NCBI GenBank assembly: GCA_023515745.1
Contig: JALECJ010000254.1
Coordinates: 1,550,001 to 1,614,000 of the forward strand
Origin: Amoeboaphelidium protococcarum
Taxonomy: Eukaryota; Aphelidiomycota; Aphelidea
DNA length: 64,000 nt
Reading direction: 5' to 3'
Below are positions 1 to 11,600 of the stretch, piece by piece (position 1 is the stretch's first letter; every line of letters starts with the position of its first letter). A program made the position numbers and the translations under genes. The notes below the pieces were generated by a model. The model worked only from the letters and a program-made list of their open reading frames with translations. It did not search any database and was not told the origin of the DNA.

Positions 1-1350
1 AATCCAGAAGCAAAAGAACGGGCTCATAGCTTTCACCACCGGATGATCAGCTCTGGTCACCAGCATGAGACCCATGACTATGGTGTACAAGATGCCAGCC
101 AAAGCGAATATGGTCATCAAGACTGCAGGCAATTAAGGGAGATCGACAAATTCTCCTGGTGATAGCTCAGAACAATCGCTATTAACGACATTAGTGAACA
201 GAGCATTACACTTGCACTTCACCACAGGATCAGTAAACGGGTAGATAACACTGCACTAACCACCATTCTTGCACTAGTTGGGAGCGTCACACGGAGATTA
301 ACCGAAAACTTGAACATCACCATACTTGTAAGTCTTGAGCAAATTCAAGTTGACATCTCTAATATTCTATTAAACAGGAATCAGAGTATTGGCAAGCAGC
401 GAGTTGGTGGCAAAATTATCAGTCAAACACCAATACAGATACTTCAACGTCTCACGCACTTGAGTGATGGAGAAGAATTGCTTCATATTATCATTCAGCA
501 GATTGTATGTAAACACGACGAACGGGTATGCACCAGTCTCATCCACATCAATAAAGTCTTGAGTATCGAAATTAGCGCCTTGGATACGCTGAAAGCCAGC
601 ATTGATAGACTGAGAGGACGGCTCAATGTATTCCAGCTTCTTGTTCTATATGAAGGCCGACTAGATCTGATAATCGGTGGCAATGTAAGAATCGACATAT
701 CCAATACTGTACCTCAATCCGAGAACATTCTTAGCCACACCAGAACTACCAGCAGCAGCAATATTCTTTGCCCAAGTCCAGTTGAACACTGTGTTTCCAC
801 CATATACCCAGGTTGTACTATCAACTGATGATAGACCTGATGAGAAGGCAAAAGTCGTACCACTACCATCGGAACGACGAACGATGGTAATGTTCTAATC
901 AGGCAGTATAGAGGTCGCCAAAGGATTGGCAGCCACAATCAGGGGATCATTCCATTTTTTAACCTGACCACTAAATATACCAACCAGAGCACTGCGAGAT
1001 AGCCTCAAGTTTATGTTTGCAGATTACAACTCAGGGACGTTGTAAACCACAGACACACCACCGGCGTAGATAGGGATAGCCTGCACAGCTGAACCAACTG
1101 GAGGACGGAAATCAGAACCACCAAACATGTACAATCCAGCAATAGTCTAACTAAGTCCCGCTGAACTTCCAGTAGAATTGTAACTCACCACACCCGTGGA
1201 ATTCAAAGAGAAAGCATAATAATCATTAAAGATGACCTAAATATCAGTCTGAAAAGTTGACCCGCCACCAATGACAGGCACCGCAGCATGAGTAAACTGG
1301 GAAACGGTAAACAGCAATGCACAGGTTAAAGCCTTGCTAAACACTGTCAT
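1..1350 (-). CDS. PstS-like phosphate-binding domain + EGF-like module + start of 7TM receptor (C-terminus cut by window)
   Basis: With TAA/TAG read as Gln the frame is open for all 450 codons from the ATG at 1350 to the window edge. Residues 1-22 look like a signal peptide (hydrophobic core, cleavage near THA). Residues ~25-320 follow the PstS family: GGGSTF near the start, then IFSGQVKKWNDPLI and RRSDGSGTTFAF, which match the conserved phosphate-binding segments of bacterial PstS. From residue ~354 there is a Cys-rich EGF-like stretch (CDAPNQCKNGGQC and later CKC). A hydrophobic helix follows at ~398-422, then HPVVKAMSPFFCFW, which resembles the TM1-TM2 loop of class C (GABA-B/glutamate-type) GPCRs. 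I infer a surface receptor whose ligand module is a phosphate-binding protein, but only the first helix is visible. If the downstream helices are missing it would be a single-pass PstS-like surface protein. Confidence 0.75.
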
Positions 1351-1834
1351 TATAAGTAAGTCAAAAATGCAAGTATAGCTAAAGTCTTAATGTGCAGAGT
1401 CGGATGAGAAAAAGAGTAGACAACAGACTGGGCAAGCAAGCACAGGCCAAAACAAACATTACCAATACCATTGAGTCTCAAAGCTGAGCTGATCGAGCAA
1501 GATCCGTTGCCAAGGCGTATTATTATATTGAAATCAAACAAAGCTGTGTGAACGTTAAATAGTCGAGCCTGGCCGTGATAAAAACATGAACAATACAAAC
1601 ATTACGCTAGATATAATTTTTGAGAATCAAGTACAGATCCGGTGATGTAGTGTTGTTACTCCACAACATCAAAGACTGGATTCAATTAATTGTAAACGCG
1701 GCAACTATCAATTATTGTAAGTAAAATCAACATACCGTACACCACAACCTACTTTATTATTCAACCTTTATTCACCTCATATCATCATAAATACCAACTG
1801 TATCGTAATTAACGCACTTACGACCATGCGAACT
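1351..1834. other. intergenic, upstream of the PstS-receptor gene
   Basis: AT-rich spacer between the start of the minus-strand receptor gene and the stop of the VWA-domain gene. It should hold the receptor promoter and the 3' UTR of its neighbour. I see no RNA gene, repeat or conserved motif in it. Confidence 0.5.
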
Positions 1835-4784
1835 TCAGGCGTAGACGGATCTTGCAGCATCGACAGCCTAATCTTTGGAAACGCTCAAATAGCCAAGTTA
1901 CTGAGGCTAATCCAACCACTTGCTGGCCTTCTTTTCACTCTATGCAATAATGTCACGTTCACCCGGTAGATGGATTTCAAAATAAGCTAGCACCAGAAGC
2001 GTGGCCCACACTGCTTGCTATTCTTCTGCATTAGGATCCAGAATTACCTAAGACTTACCGCTATTCACCTTTCCGGAAATGTCGTTGCGATATATCGTGC
2101 TCTTATCATCCTCAGCTAGAGAGGCCTGATTTTAGTCCGACTATTGTTGTTGACCGGGTGCTTAAGGCAGTAGAGACAATTGATCAACCAGTTCATTCTT
2201 CCACACAAAAGAGCCATCAGCTTGTTGAAAACGTAGCAGAGACACAATAATTGAATACTTGTCATTCGCTGGCGGTTCCTAAAAGTTGGAAGCCTCCGTA
2301 GCTGTTCCTTCTCCATCAGCCGAGATTCTAGACATGGAAGCGGAAGTATTGCCGTAATGATCACTGGAAAGTTAAGACATCTTAGCTCCACCATCTGATC
2401 CCTACGAAATATGCGTCTCTACAAACGACTGACCACCACCCGGAGCTAAAGATGATCCTTTACCCGAGTCAACACTAGGTGCAGGAGCATTGGCTGGAGT
2501 CTTACTCAAATCTTTGCGCTTGAACGAGAACAAACTGGTGCGACTGCTGCGAGATCCTAATCCTTTAACATCACCGGAACTTGAATCCTTTTTGTCGCTC
2601 AGTGGAGACTTTATTGGTGACGGACTCGGAGTCTGACCACGTGGACTTAAAGCCTTAGCATTAGCCGTGCGATGACTTGGAATGATCCAATTAATACTCA
2701 GATCTGTCTTCTTCAACTACTCTCCAAACTCATTAGTGGCAATCAGCGAAGTCTTTGAAGTCATCAAATTGTACTCCTTGCCTAACTTGACAATGGTCGC
2801 AGAGATATCTTTTGCATCAACATGAGATGGAGATCTCTTCTTAGCCTCCAGTGTCGGATGAAAAGGAAGACCAATATGAAAGTAGGAGCGATTGTCTTCC
2901 AAATCATTGATCAAGCGCTTTGCAGCCATAGTATGAATGATTGGCACATCATTCTCACCGACAATCATGACAGAGTTCACAACCTCAGCCGTAAAGTCTT
3001 GTGGGCCTTCCGTGGAGGCAGCAGACAAGAATAGCTCTTTCAGCAGCTGCGCAGGTAACTTGGTGAATGCAAACACTGAGGTTCTCTTACCAACGTACAG
3101 GGAATGAATATCGGCTGGGGTCTGACATAGAACATGTTCGTCAAACTTATAAGACTCTTATTTGGCCACATCAGCTTCATCCACAGTAAACAAGTCCTTC
3201 ATACCGAAAGTCTTCGCGGATCCATCTTTACTCTTCACACTGGCGCTCTCAGGAGTGGATGGCGCGGCAGACTAAAACACCTTGTTGTCAACCCAGCGCA
3301 CTCTGAAATTACGAGCACCGTGCTACATAGCCTTCTTCAACATGGCCAACATCTTCAGCTCCAATCTATCCTGAGAATTGACAAAGTATGCTTCGCCACT
3401 TCCGTAAGAGCCCAACTTCTCCAAGAACGCCGGATTTGACGCTTTACCAACGCCAACACAAAACAATCTTCCTCTACCACCATTAGCCTAGCTACGAACA
3501 TACTTGAGCACTTCGTCAGCCTTCTCAAATTCTCCACCAGTAATCACAAAAATTTAACGGCGATAATTAGGCTGTAACTTGATTTCAGTGAAAGCATTTT
3601 TAAACACTTCTAAATCACGCTTGGCACCCATGTCTGGCTGAATTCCATCCAGAAAAGCAGTAGCCATTTCCTGAGCATTAGGGCCATTTATTGAGCTCTT
3701 ATAAGGTTACATGGCAGCACAGCCAGCACCGAATCCAATCAGGTTGAAGAAACAGTCTTCAGGTAGAGATTTTAGCAACACTTGAATAGCTTACTTCATT
3801 CTATACGCTTTACCTCCAACCATCTGAGAAGTCATATCAAAACAAATAACAAAGTCACACTTCATTTCACCTTCTCCCTGTTTGAATTATGGGCACAGAT
3901 CCAGCATGGTGCAGTAAGTTTTAGTCTTGGGATTGAACTCAGTTATAGCCATAGACTAGCCCCACTTTGCAGTATAGATGGAAAGGGTGTGCTCAGATGA
4001 CAAGTCTTCTTTAGACAACTTCAAATCGACGTTCACTTGTGCATGTCTAGCCTTATCTTCTTCCTTCACTACGCGCTTATTAGCATCTCTACCACAATTG
4101 AGTTCAATTTGCGCATCTGGTACGGAGGAAACAATATTCTTAATCTGAGACAGCATCTAGAAATGAATACTGGCCTTGAAAGAAACCTTATGGTCCTCCT
4201 TCCAGTCCTTGCCAATCAGATGGGTAGGTATAACGTAATTGACACATTGCTGGTTATAATTCTTTAGCTCATACAGCATCGAGATAGATACGGTAACGAT
4301 AGAGTTGGCCTTCAGCTGTCCCATATTGATCTACAGCAACTCACGCTTAGGCTTGTCCATCTAGGCAATCATATCCTCTTGATTGTTACCGGTGTCAGTA
4401 TCAGAGATGGAAGTTGTGATATTCCTTCCATCAATGTTAATCTCCAGCCCGTTGATGAGAGCTCTATCGACTAGTGGCAAACGATAGATGGCTTCAACAT
4501 CCCCAACAATGTCTGCTGCATTCTAAATCGCACTCACCTTGAAAGTTTACGTTACTTGATTATGGCAGAGGAGATTAATCACTACACATTCATAAACGAA
4601 AGAGGCATAAACAGCAATAGAAGGTATGATATAGGAGATATGAAAAAAAATGATTCCTACCATTAACTTGACAAGATACCTGATCCGTGGGAACCAAAAC
4701 GTCTCCTTGTCCAGTGTAAACCAAGGGAACCAAGTACAATCCGGCTTCTTACGGAGCTTTATTCACAATCTGCTTGCTGGCCAT
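1835..4784 (-). CDS. VIT and von Willebrand factor A domain protein (VWA5A-like)
   Basis: Starts at the ATG at 4784 (MASKQIVNKAP). One 106-nt GT-AG intron, 4555-4660, rejoins the VIT domain, giving 947 residues ending at TGA 1835-1837. The VIT domain is recognisable by EAIYRLPLVDRALINGLEI. The VWA domain follows, with its first strand at CDFVICFDMTSQM. The tail has VWATLLVLAYFEIHLPGE and a KKASKWLD segment, like the C-terminal domain of vertebrate VWA5A. A Ser/Pro-rich linker lies before it. Members of this family are cytoplasmic proteins of poorly defined function. The metal-binding motif is degenerate: the usual DxSxS reads D-M-T-S-Q, so cation-dependent ligand binding is doubtful. Frame bookkeeping across the intron is exact. 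Confidence 0.85.
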
Positions 4785-5506
4785 AGTTGATTATAATTTG
4801 ACTTTATTTTGACTTTACAATCTGATTGAAGTATATTAAGACCAATACGATTGATACCAATTACCAAGTTGAAACAAACTTTGTCGTTTATATTAGTCTC
4901 TGAATAAATTAACGTTGCCTGGGATAGAGAGCGTGAAGATATTTTCTCAGTCAGTCAGTCCAAATGCTGTGTGAAAGAATAAAAATAAGACAACGTGGCT
5001 TCTACATAGGCTAGGCACTTTTGAAATCAAACAAACAAACAAACAATCGAAAGAGTTAATAGTTTCCACTATGAAACGTTTTCTAGGCGATTGGACTTGA
5101 GATCTCCTTCTGTGCAAAGTCTCTCAACTGAAGAACGTTTCTACTGAAGATCATTTCGCGTTTCGTAAATCCACCCTCTTGGTCCGCAATGAATCGAGAT
5201 TATATTTGCATTTATTGTGGGTGTATAGACACTTTTAATACTGAAAAAGTTCTGGTGCGAAGAGAAGCTAATCTGAAATTATATTTTAGGGAGAAATTTT
5301 AACGCTCCATCTTTAACCGTAAAGTCTTTCACCAGAATGAAGGGCCATCATCATTCATGCAGTGTTCAAGGAGAAATCACCATGAAACAAAGAGACAAAT
5401 CTATTTTAGTCATTTCAATTAAGAAACATCATTCTAGTACCAAAAAACACACACTTCCGATACGATCAACACTCATCAACAGCCATTTGAAAAATGAATG
5501 ATCAGT
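4785..5506. other. intergenic with short tetranucleotide repeats
   Basis: Upstream region of the VWA5A-like gene and 3' flank of the LIM-SH3 gene. It contains a CAGT-type run (about 4948-4961) and an AAAC-type run (about 5029-5045). The plus-strand open frames starting at 5494 and 5498 lie antisense to the LIM-SH3 gene and are shadows. No gene seen. Confidence 0.5.
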
Positions 5507-6363
5507 TCAGACTTTCTGCACGTATGGCTCAGGGACAAGACCCGCTTTGCCGGTGCGCTGATTCGTACCATACAACCATCCCTCGGCTACGACTTGAGCA
5601 TCCACAATGCTGTCACCGACATCGAAGGACAGCTCATCATCTGCATCAGGATGGTACGCGAAAGAAGCCTTGTAAAGTATGGCAGCAATGTTTTACGCGG
5701 AGGCGCGGACATCTTCCGGTGCCAATTGTTACTAACTTGCTCTTACAGCTTGCTACTACTATTACTGCTGAACTTCAACTCCAGAGCTAGCGACAGGTGC
5801 AGGTGCGCTGTACTAGTTGATCATTGCATTGGATACAGCTGGTGATGCACTAGCAATAGATCTATTGGCAGAGTGCACGCTGTTGTTTGACTAAGCCGAA
5901 TTAGTTGGACCATCATGAGCCATGTGCGTGTACCTGACCTGACTGATCTACTGCGCAGCCTTCATTGAATTCTTAATCTCGGGTGCCTCTAGAGCAGCCT
6001 GACCAAATCCACCAGCATCACCTTTCATCTTCTCATAGTCAGCTCTGTATTGCACATTGCTGACCATCTAGGCCACATTTCTGATACGATTATTCTCCGG
6101 AGTATCAGCAACTACGGTAGCGCTGTGCTTAGGCAGATGAGCCTTGCAGTAAGGCGTCTAATTGAACGACTGGAAATTCTTCAAGTTTAACGTTAATCCA
6201 CACTCATTGCACTACAACAGATATAATCATATTGTTATCAAATCTAGTATGTACAGTGTTACTATCTTACCTTGAAGCACAACTTGTGAAATGTCTGGTT
6301 AATAGCTTGAATCTTGTCTGTTGGATAGACAATCTTGTTACACTTTGCACAGTTTTGATTCAT
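5507..6363 (-). CDS. LIM and SH3 domain protein (LASP-like actin-binding protein)
   Basis: 265 residues after removal of one 59-nt intron (6212-6270), ending at TGA 5507-5509. Order: an N-terminal LIM zinc-binding domain (MNQNCAKCNKIVYPTDK, later CNECGLTLN and YCKAHLPKH), a nebulin-like stretch (VQYRADYEKMKG), a Ser/Ala/Gln linker with a run of six Gln (written CAG TAA TAG TAG TAG CAA), and a C-terminal SH3 domain (ADDELSFDVGDSI, GLVPEPYVQKV). This is the LIM-nebulin-SH3 order of LASP1/lasp, cytoplasmic proteins at actin-rich adhesions and protrusions. Its upstream neighbour is another SH3 membrane/actin protein in the same orientation. Confidence 0.88.
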
Positions 6364-6711
6364 TACTTATGAGATGGTCACTGCAATTTTCAATTAATAT
6401 ATTTACGCGTATTAAGTAAAGTCTATGAACTATTTTCTGCTACTTATAAATGCTAACACTATCAAATTAAGTGCAGAGAAGACATGGGAATATCTACCGC
6501 TTACACTATTGGATTTGATGGGCTATAATTACGACCAAGTCATAACGGCGGCGTTGATTGGACTATAATATGCGCAATTAAACTGGCTCTTTGTATTATA
6601 TCATGTACAAGATCTCAAACATTAAGAGGACAAGATGGCAGTATAAGCTATTAACTAAATCTACTTTTATTCAATTCAAACATACTATGTCATCTTCCTC
6701 ACTTATTCACT
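6364..6711. other. intergenic
   Basis: AT-rich spacer between the LIM-SH3 start and the I-BAR gene stop; presumably promoter plus 3' UTR. No recognisable feature. Confidence 0.45.
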
Positions 6712-8193
6712 TCAACCTTAATAACTGTTGGTATAACTGACCGGGATCCAGCCGCTCTTGGCACCAACCTGAGCAGGATGATGAGTAGCGTACAGCCAAT
6801 TATCATTTCTCTACTTTACCAACAATACGTCTCCCTTATTGAAGGACAATTCACGTTCACTTCTTGCCGCAAAGTCATGAATCGCAACAACCAGATCAAG
6901 ATCAGACTTCTTGGTAAAGCCGGCAGCACCGGCACCTGCAGCAGCAGATTCTTCTTCAACAACCTTAGTCAATTTAGCAACAGATGATGATGAGTTGGAT
7001 TCTGCACGCGCAACTTTCTACTGCGTCGATGCAGGCTGTCCACTCTCTATAGATGACTACTGCTATTACTAGGAAGCACCTGCATTAGATGCAGCCAAGT
7101 TCAACTTTTTCAGTGAATCTTGGATCAGAGGGCTCATCTGACCGGAACTCAATCGTCTTGCAGCGGCCTTCTCTCCAGTGCTATTGGATGAGCGTCTGGT
7201 GTTTAGTGGCTATGGAGTGGTTGGAGGAGTTGCAGGTCGTGCTGCAGAGTTAGCGCTATTACCACCAACAGTAGGCAGTTGACCGGCCGGACCAGTTCCT
7301 TGAGGGGATTTGATATAATGATGGATCACCTGACCGACAACAGATGAGCTCTGACTGACTCTGCGAGACTCGGCGTCATCACCAAATCCACCATTATAAT
7401 TGTTGCCTCCACTGCCAATAGTATTCCCAATGCTGCTCATAGAATCTCTATGCTGAAGCTGAGGACTGCCAGTGACACTGATGCTAGAGCCCAAGAACTT
7501 TTCAACGACGCGTCGCTTCTCTGCCTGGTCCAAAGTCTTGCCAGGGGGAGCGAATGCAATACCAATGATCTCTTCAGTAACATCTCTACTGAGCAGAGCA
7601 AGCGCAGAGTAATGATCATACTCGCTCTTCACCACACCGGCAGCCTTCTGTACCAGGAACATGAAATGCCTCTGCTCTTCCTAGAGGACACGCGTGTTAT
7701 TTTGCTCTCTAATCTGCTCCAGCTCCTCAGCCTGACGCTGCATGTCTTTGAGGGACTATTGGAATACTGCCAGATCCTTCTTCCTTCCCTTCAGCATCTT
7801 ATTCTCAGTCTTGCTAATGTCATCCTGCATCTTCTTCATGGTCTTCTCAAACTGACGATCATTCTCCTCGATACGCTTCGTATGAGTGGCAAGATTACGT
7901 TGCAGTGGGACTTCATATTCTTTATGGATGAGCTCAGCCAACTACTCCTAGTGCTTCGCGATAAGCCTGTGCAACTCAGCAGCGCTATTCAGACCAACGC
8001 CGCTTTATTCAGCTCCTTTGCATTTAGACACGGCATCGAGACTGTTAGCAAACTCCAGACTAGTCTAGCTCATCTCCAGCACTTTGCGGTAATATTTAGA
8101 CGCCACTTTAAGCATTTCATTTTACGCCATCAGGCTATTCTATACATCCTGACGTGTAATTCCCTTAGGAATATTAGTGGTACTTTCGCTCAT
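6712..8193 (-). CDS. I-BAR (IMD) domain and SH3 protein, IRSp53/BAIAP2-like
   Basis: Intronless frame of 493 residues from MSESTTNIPKGIT to TGA 6712-6714. The first ~230 residues are a helical, heptad-rich region ending in EEQRHFMFLVQKAAGVV, close to the EERRRFCFLVEK signature of I-BAR domains. A low-complexity Ser/Gly/Gln middle follows. The C-terminal SH3 domain (about 430-488) has VVAIHDFAARSERELSFNKG and KSGWIPVSY. Proteins of this design bind negatively curved membrane and recruit WAVE or other actin regulators through the SH3 domain. A WAVE homologue is present at 53.7-55.7 kb. I assign the family, not a one-to-one orthologue. Confidence 0.82.
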
Positions 8194-8603
8194 TATTAGT
8201 GATGATGATTTATATGTAATTTCAACGAGAATCCTATTAGTGTTATCTAAAGCAGCCGGCCGTAAGGTATATTGAATAAATTCTCTACTTGACAATCAGA
8301 TAATAGCCACTGAACTAGGATGAATAACGCGCGAGTTTTCCGTGTTAAAGAAGGTGAATGAAATAGGCGGCAATGAGAAAATATTGCCCCACTGCGCCTC
8401 TATTTCATTTCTGAGCTGCATGTTCAGGGGCTCATTAACGGTTTCGACTAATCTCGCTCCTGATCACGATCTTTAACTGAAAGAGCTGAGGGAGGCGGCG
8501 ACTTTCACCGTGGCGTTAGAGTAAAATTCAAGAGAATGGAAGAAGAATGTAATAATTTTCGTAATCAATTTTTCTTTTTAAATACAAAGAATTGTACACA
8601 TCA
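8194..8603. other. intergenic
   Basis: Spacer between the I-BAR gene start and the BLM10 stop. It holds a stretch near 8330-8520 of mixed composition, probably the I-BAR promoter. No feature recognised. Confidence 0.45.
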
Positions 8604-11600
8604 TCATGCATAGTAAGTTGATGCACTAGTAAGCAATCCTTCTAGCTTGTCTAATTGCGCCTGCGTAAACTTTCCATTACGAACATCATCATCACCGGCG
8701 ACGACAGCACTCTGCTGATTGGCTGCTTTATCGCGCTTTCCACCACTTCCATTCTTATTTCTACTGTAACCATAAATATCGTAATAATCTTCTTGTTCTC
8801 CGTTTAAAACATCCTGATGCCAGGTATCCTGATGAGACTTGCGGAAACTAGCGAAAAGCAATTTCACAGAGCGGTCAATAGGCGACTGATCTTTCAAATG
8901 TCTTGACAACTGCACCAGAATCTCAGCGGTGAAAGACTTGATATCATGAGGATATGCCTGTATCAATGCACACAATCCCAGGATTCCACCGTGTTTCTTT
9001 GCAATAGACATACTACCTCCTCCACTACTAGATTCTTTTCCAGAGGCGGCAACAAAAGATACAAATTTCTTACGCAAGACATCAATCAGTGACTGGCTAT
9101 TGAATAATCTCACGAGACCACCAATAGTAATACCAGCCAATATTCTCACCTCGACACTTTAATCCACCAACAATTCAAGACATAGCGACACAACTACATC
9201 AACAATCTCCTACTCCTTCAGAATGAACAGAATATTTCTCACAGTGACAACTTGCAACATTGCGAGAATGCGAAGCTTAATCTTTCTCTTGGACTCGTCG
9301 TCTTTAGATGCGCATTCTACTAAAGCTGTGCGGAATGCATCGAGAAGTGTCTTGGTGAAACTTTAGCGTTCATAGTGCGGAATACTCATGTCTGGAATAA
9401 TAGATAGAACATTGACTGCAGCATTGGCAAGTTCTAAATCGTCAACAGACTACAGACAAAGTAAATCTTGAATATAGGGACTATTACATTGTAGCAGAAG
9501 AGGCATAATACGATGACCTTACCCAGCAGATATGGGCTCCACAATAAATTACAACATTGATTTAGCAGATTATCCAAATTCTGATCCGTAAACTTTTCCC
9601 ACCACCGAGTCTCTGTTCTACCTGTCGATTGATGATAGAGACTCGAACAGTTGCAAGCTATTTTGATCTACAGTGAGTAGCTATCTCCACCCTTCAAGCT
9701 TTGGCATCTGCAATTAATCTACTAGCTCATTAGGTTGATAAGATGCAAGAAGACATTGACTTATGTTAAGAGCAAGCATTTCACGAACCTACTTGGATGG
9801 GCATGTGATGAGTTTGGCATACTCCAAAGCCATTTTCTAAGCTTGAGGCTTTAACTTGAACTAATATGCAGCCATAAAATAGAATTTGAACTTCAACTTT
9901 TTCAACTCGGCAAATGACGACGTCTACGCGTCAATGTTAACGGCCAGCAGAGGATCATCAAGAAGAAGCTATTGCAATGAAACTCTTCTGTGCAAGTCGT
10001 GATGGGAGCAGGATAAACGTATAAAGTAATGCCAGAACTACAAATTTTCTTAAGTACATCCCAGCAAAGCTTTTCTCAGCAGCGGAGTTAACCAGTTCCA
10101 CAACTTGTCCTTCTTCTACAGCGACCACAACTTACTGCCAAGCACCAGACCAGTAGCAAACTCTGAGGCCGCTCTACTCAAGGCTTTATCATCCAACTTA
10201 ATGAACCACGGCTCTACCATGGGACTTATAACTTTATACAGAACCTGATCCTCAATTACTCTAAATATCTACTTATATACGTTCACATTCATAGTTGAAA
10301 AGTGCTCTTCTCCAGGCTATGCGGCGCGTTTAGAATTAAACTTGGTCGACTCTAAAGCATTAAATTTCAGCAAGGATTACCAAAACTCATAGCTAGACAC
10401 CAAATTTATCAGACTCTAATACACAGGTAATTCAGCGGTAGATTTCAATTTATACAAGAGCAAATTTGCATCATCAACATTCTTCAAATAAGCCTTAAAA
10501 CTGGAAGGACTAAACAGCCAGCCAAGAGATTGATCATCAATGAACAGATCAGTCTACCCAGCGGTCCTTGTGCTATCATACTGCTATTATGAAGCAATCA
10601 ACTTATACTTCTAAGGAATCTTATGATCCAATACCTGATTGCGCACCTTAATCTTCTTTACCAGGCCAACAAAAGCTGCCTATGCAACTTTTCTTACAGC
10701 TAGAGACTCATTATTAACATTGGATACAATAGCAGTCACAACTTCTTACCTCAAAGGAACATCCGGTCTCAACAACATATCCACCATGTTCAAGATGAAA
10801 GCACTACTCTTCCAATGACTGGCCACCTACTCCAAATGCAACAGCGAAACAATCAAATCATTATAAATCTAGAGATGCTCGCTGAAGCGTTTACTCTGCA
10901 CTTGAGTAAAATTAACATCAGAGGCTTTTACAAACTCCAGTCTGTTGACGGACAAAGGCGGACTCTGAAACTTATTGATAAAATCTAAAAAGACATTGTG
11001 CACCAAATCCTGAATGTGGGCATTATCTACTGCTAAGCACTTGACCACTGACACCAAGAACTTGGATATGTACTTCCATCGCCGACGATAAACATTGCTG
11101 AACGGCTTCAACGACAAAATATTCAGAGCGCCTTTGAGTCTATTTAGCAACAAAGAATCTTTAGGAGACTTGGCCAAGAGCTTCAAAGTTTCTCTAATAA
11201 GCTCAAACGTCTGATCTAGAATATGATACTTTAATTTGGCAAAAGAGCTAAGCAACTTCAAGAGCACATGTTAAGATTCTATACGAACATCCGTGTAATT
11301 CCCGGTTGCAAACTCTACCAAATGACCAAGTAACTGCCGGCAAAGTTAGATATCAACCAGATTTCCCTTCTCGCTCAAGCTATTATGCTTCAATCGCGCA
11401 TGATGAGCCAGTTGCAATCTCTTTAGCCACAAATAATGTGAATACATCTTATACTCTCTACGAGAACCAACGCGCAGAACACTCTTCATAAACGAGTAAG
11501 CTCGACTGTAATCATCATACCGATCCTTCTCCAAACCGCGATCAACCAAATACGCGCGTATGGACTTTACAAGCATGATCTGACACTCGATATTATCACT

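Noticed and set aside
9467-9522. A 56-nt GT-AG intron in BLM10
   Set aside because: The unspliced frame is open throughout, matches family order (MPLLLQ region) and keeps phase with the rest of the gene.
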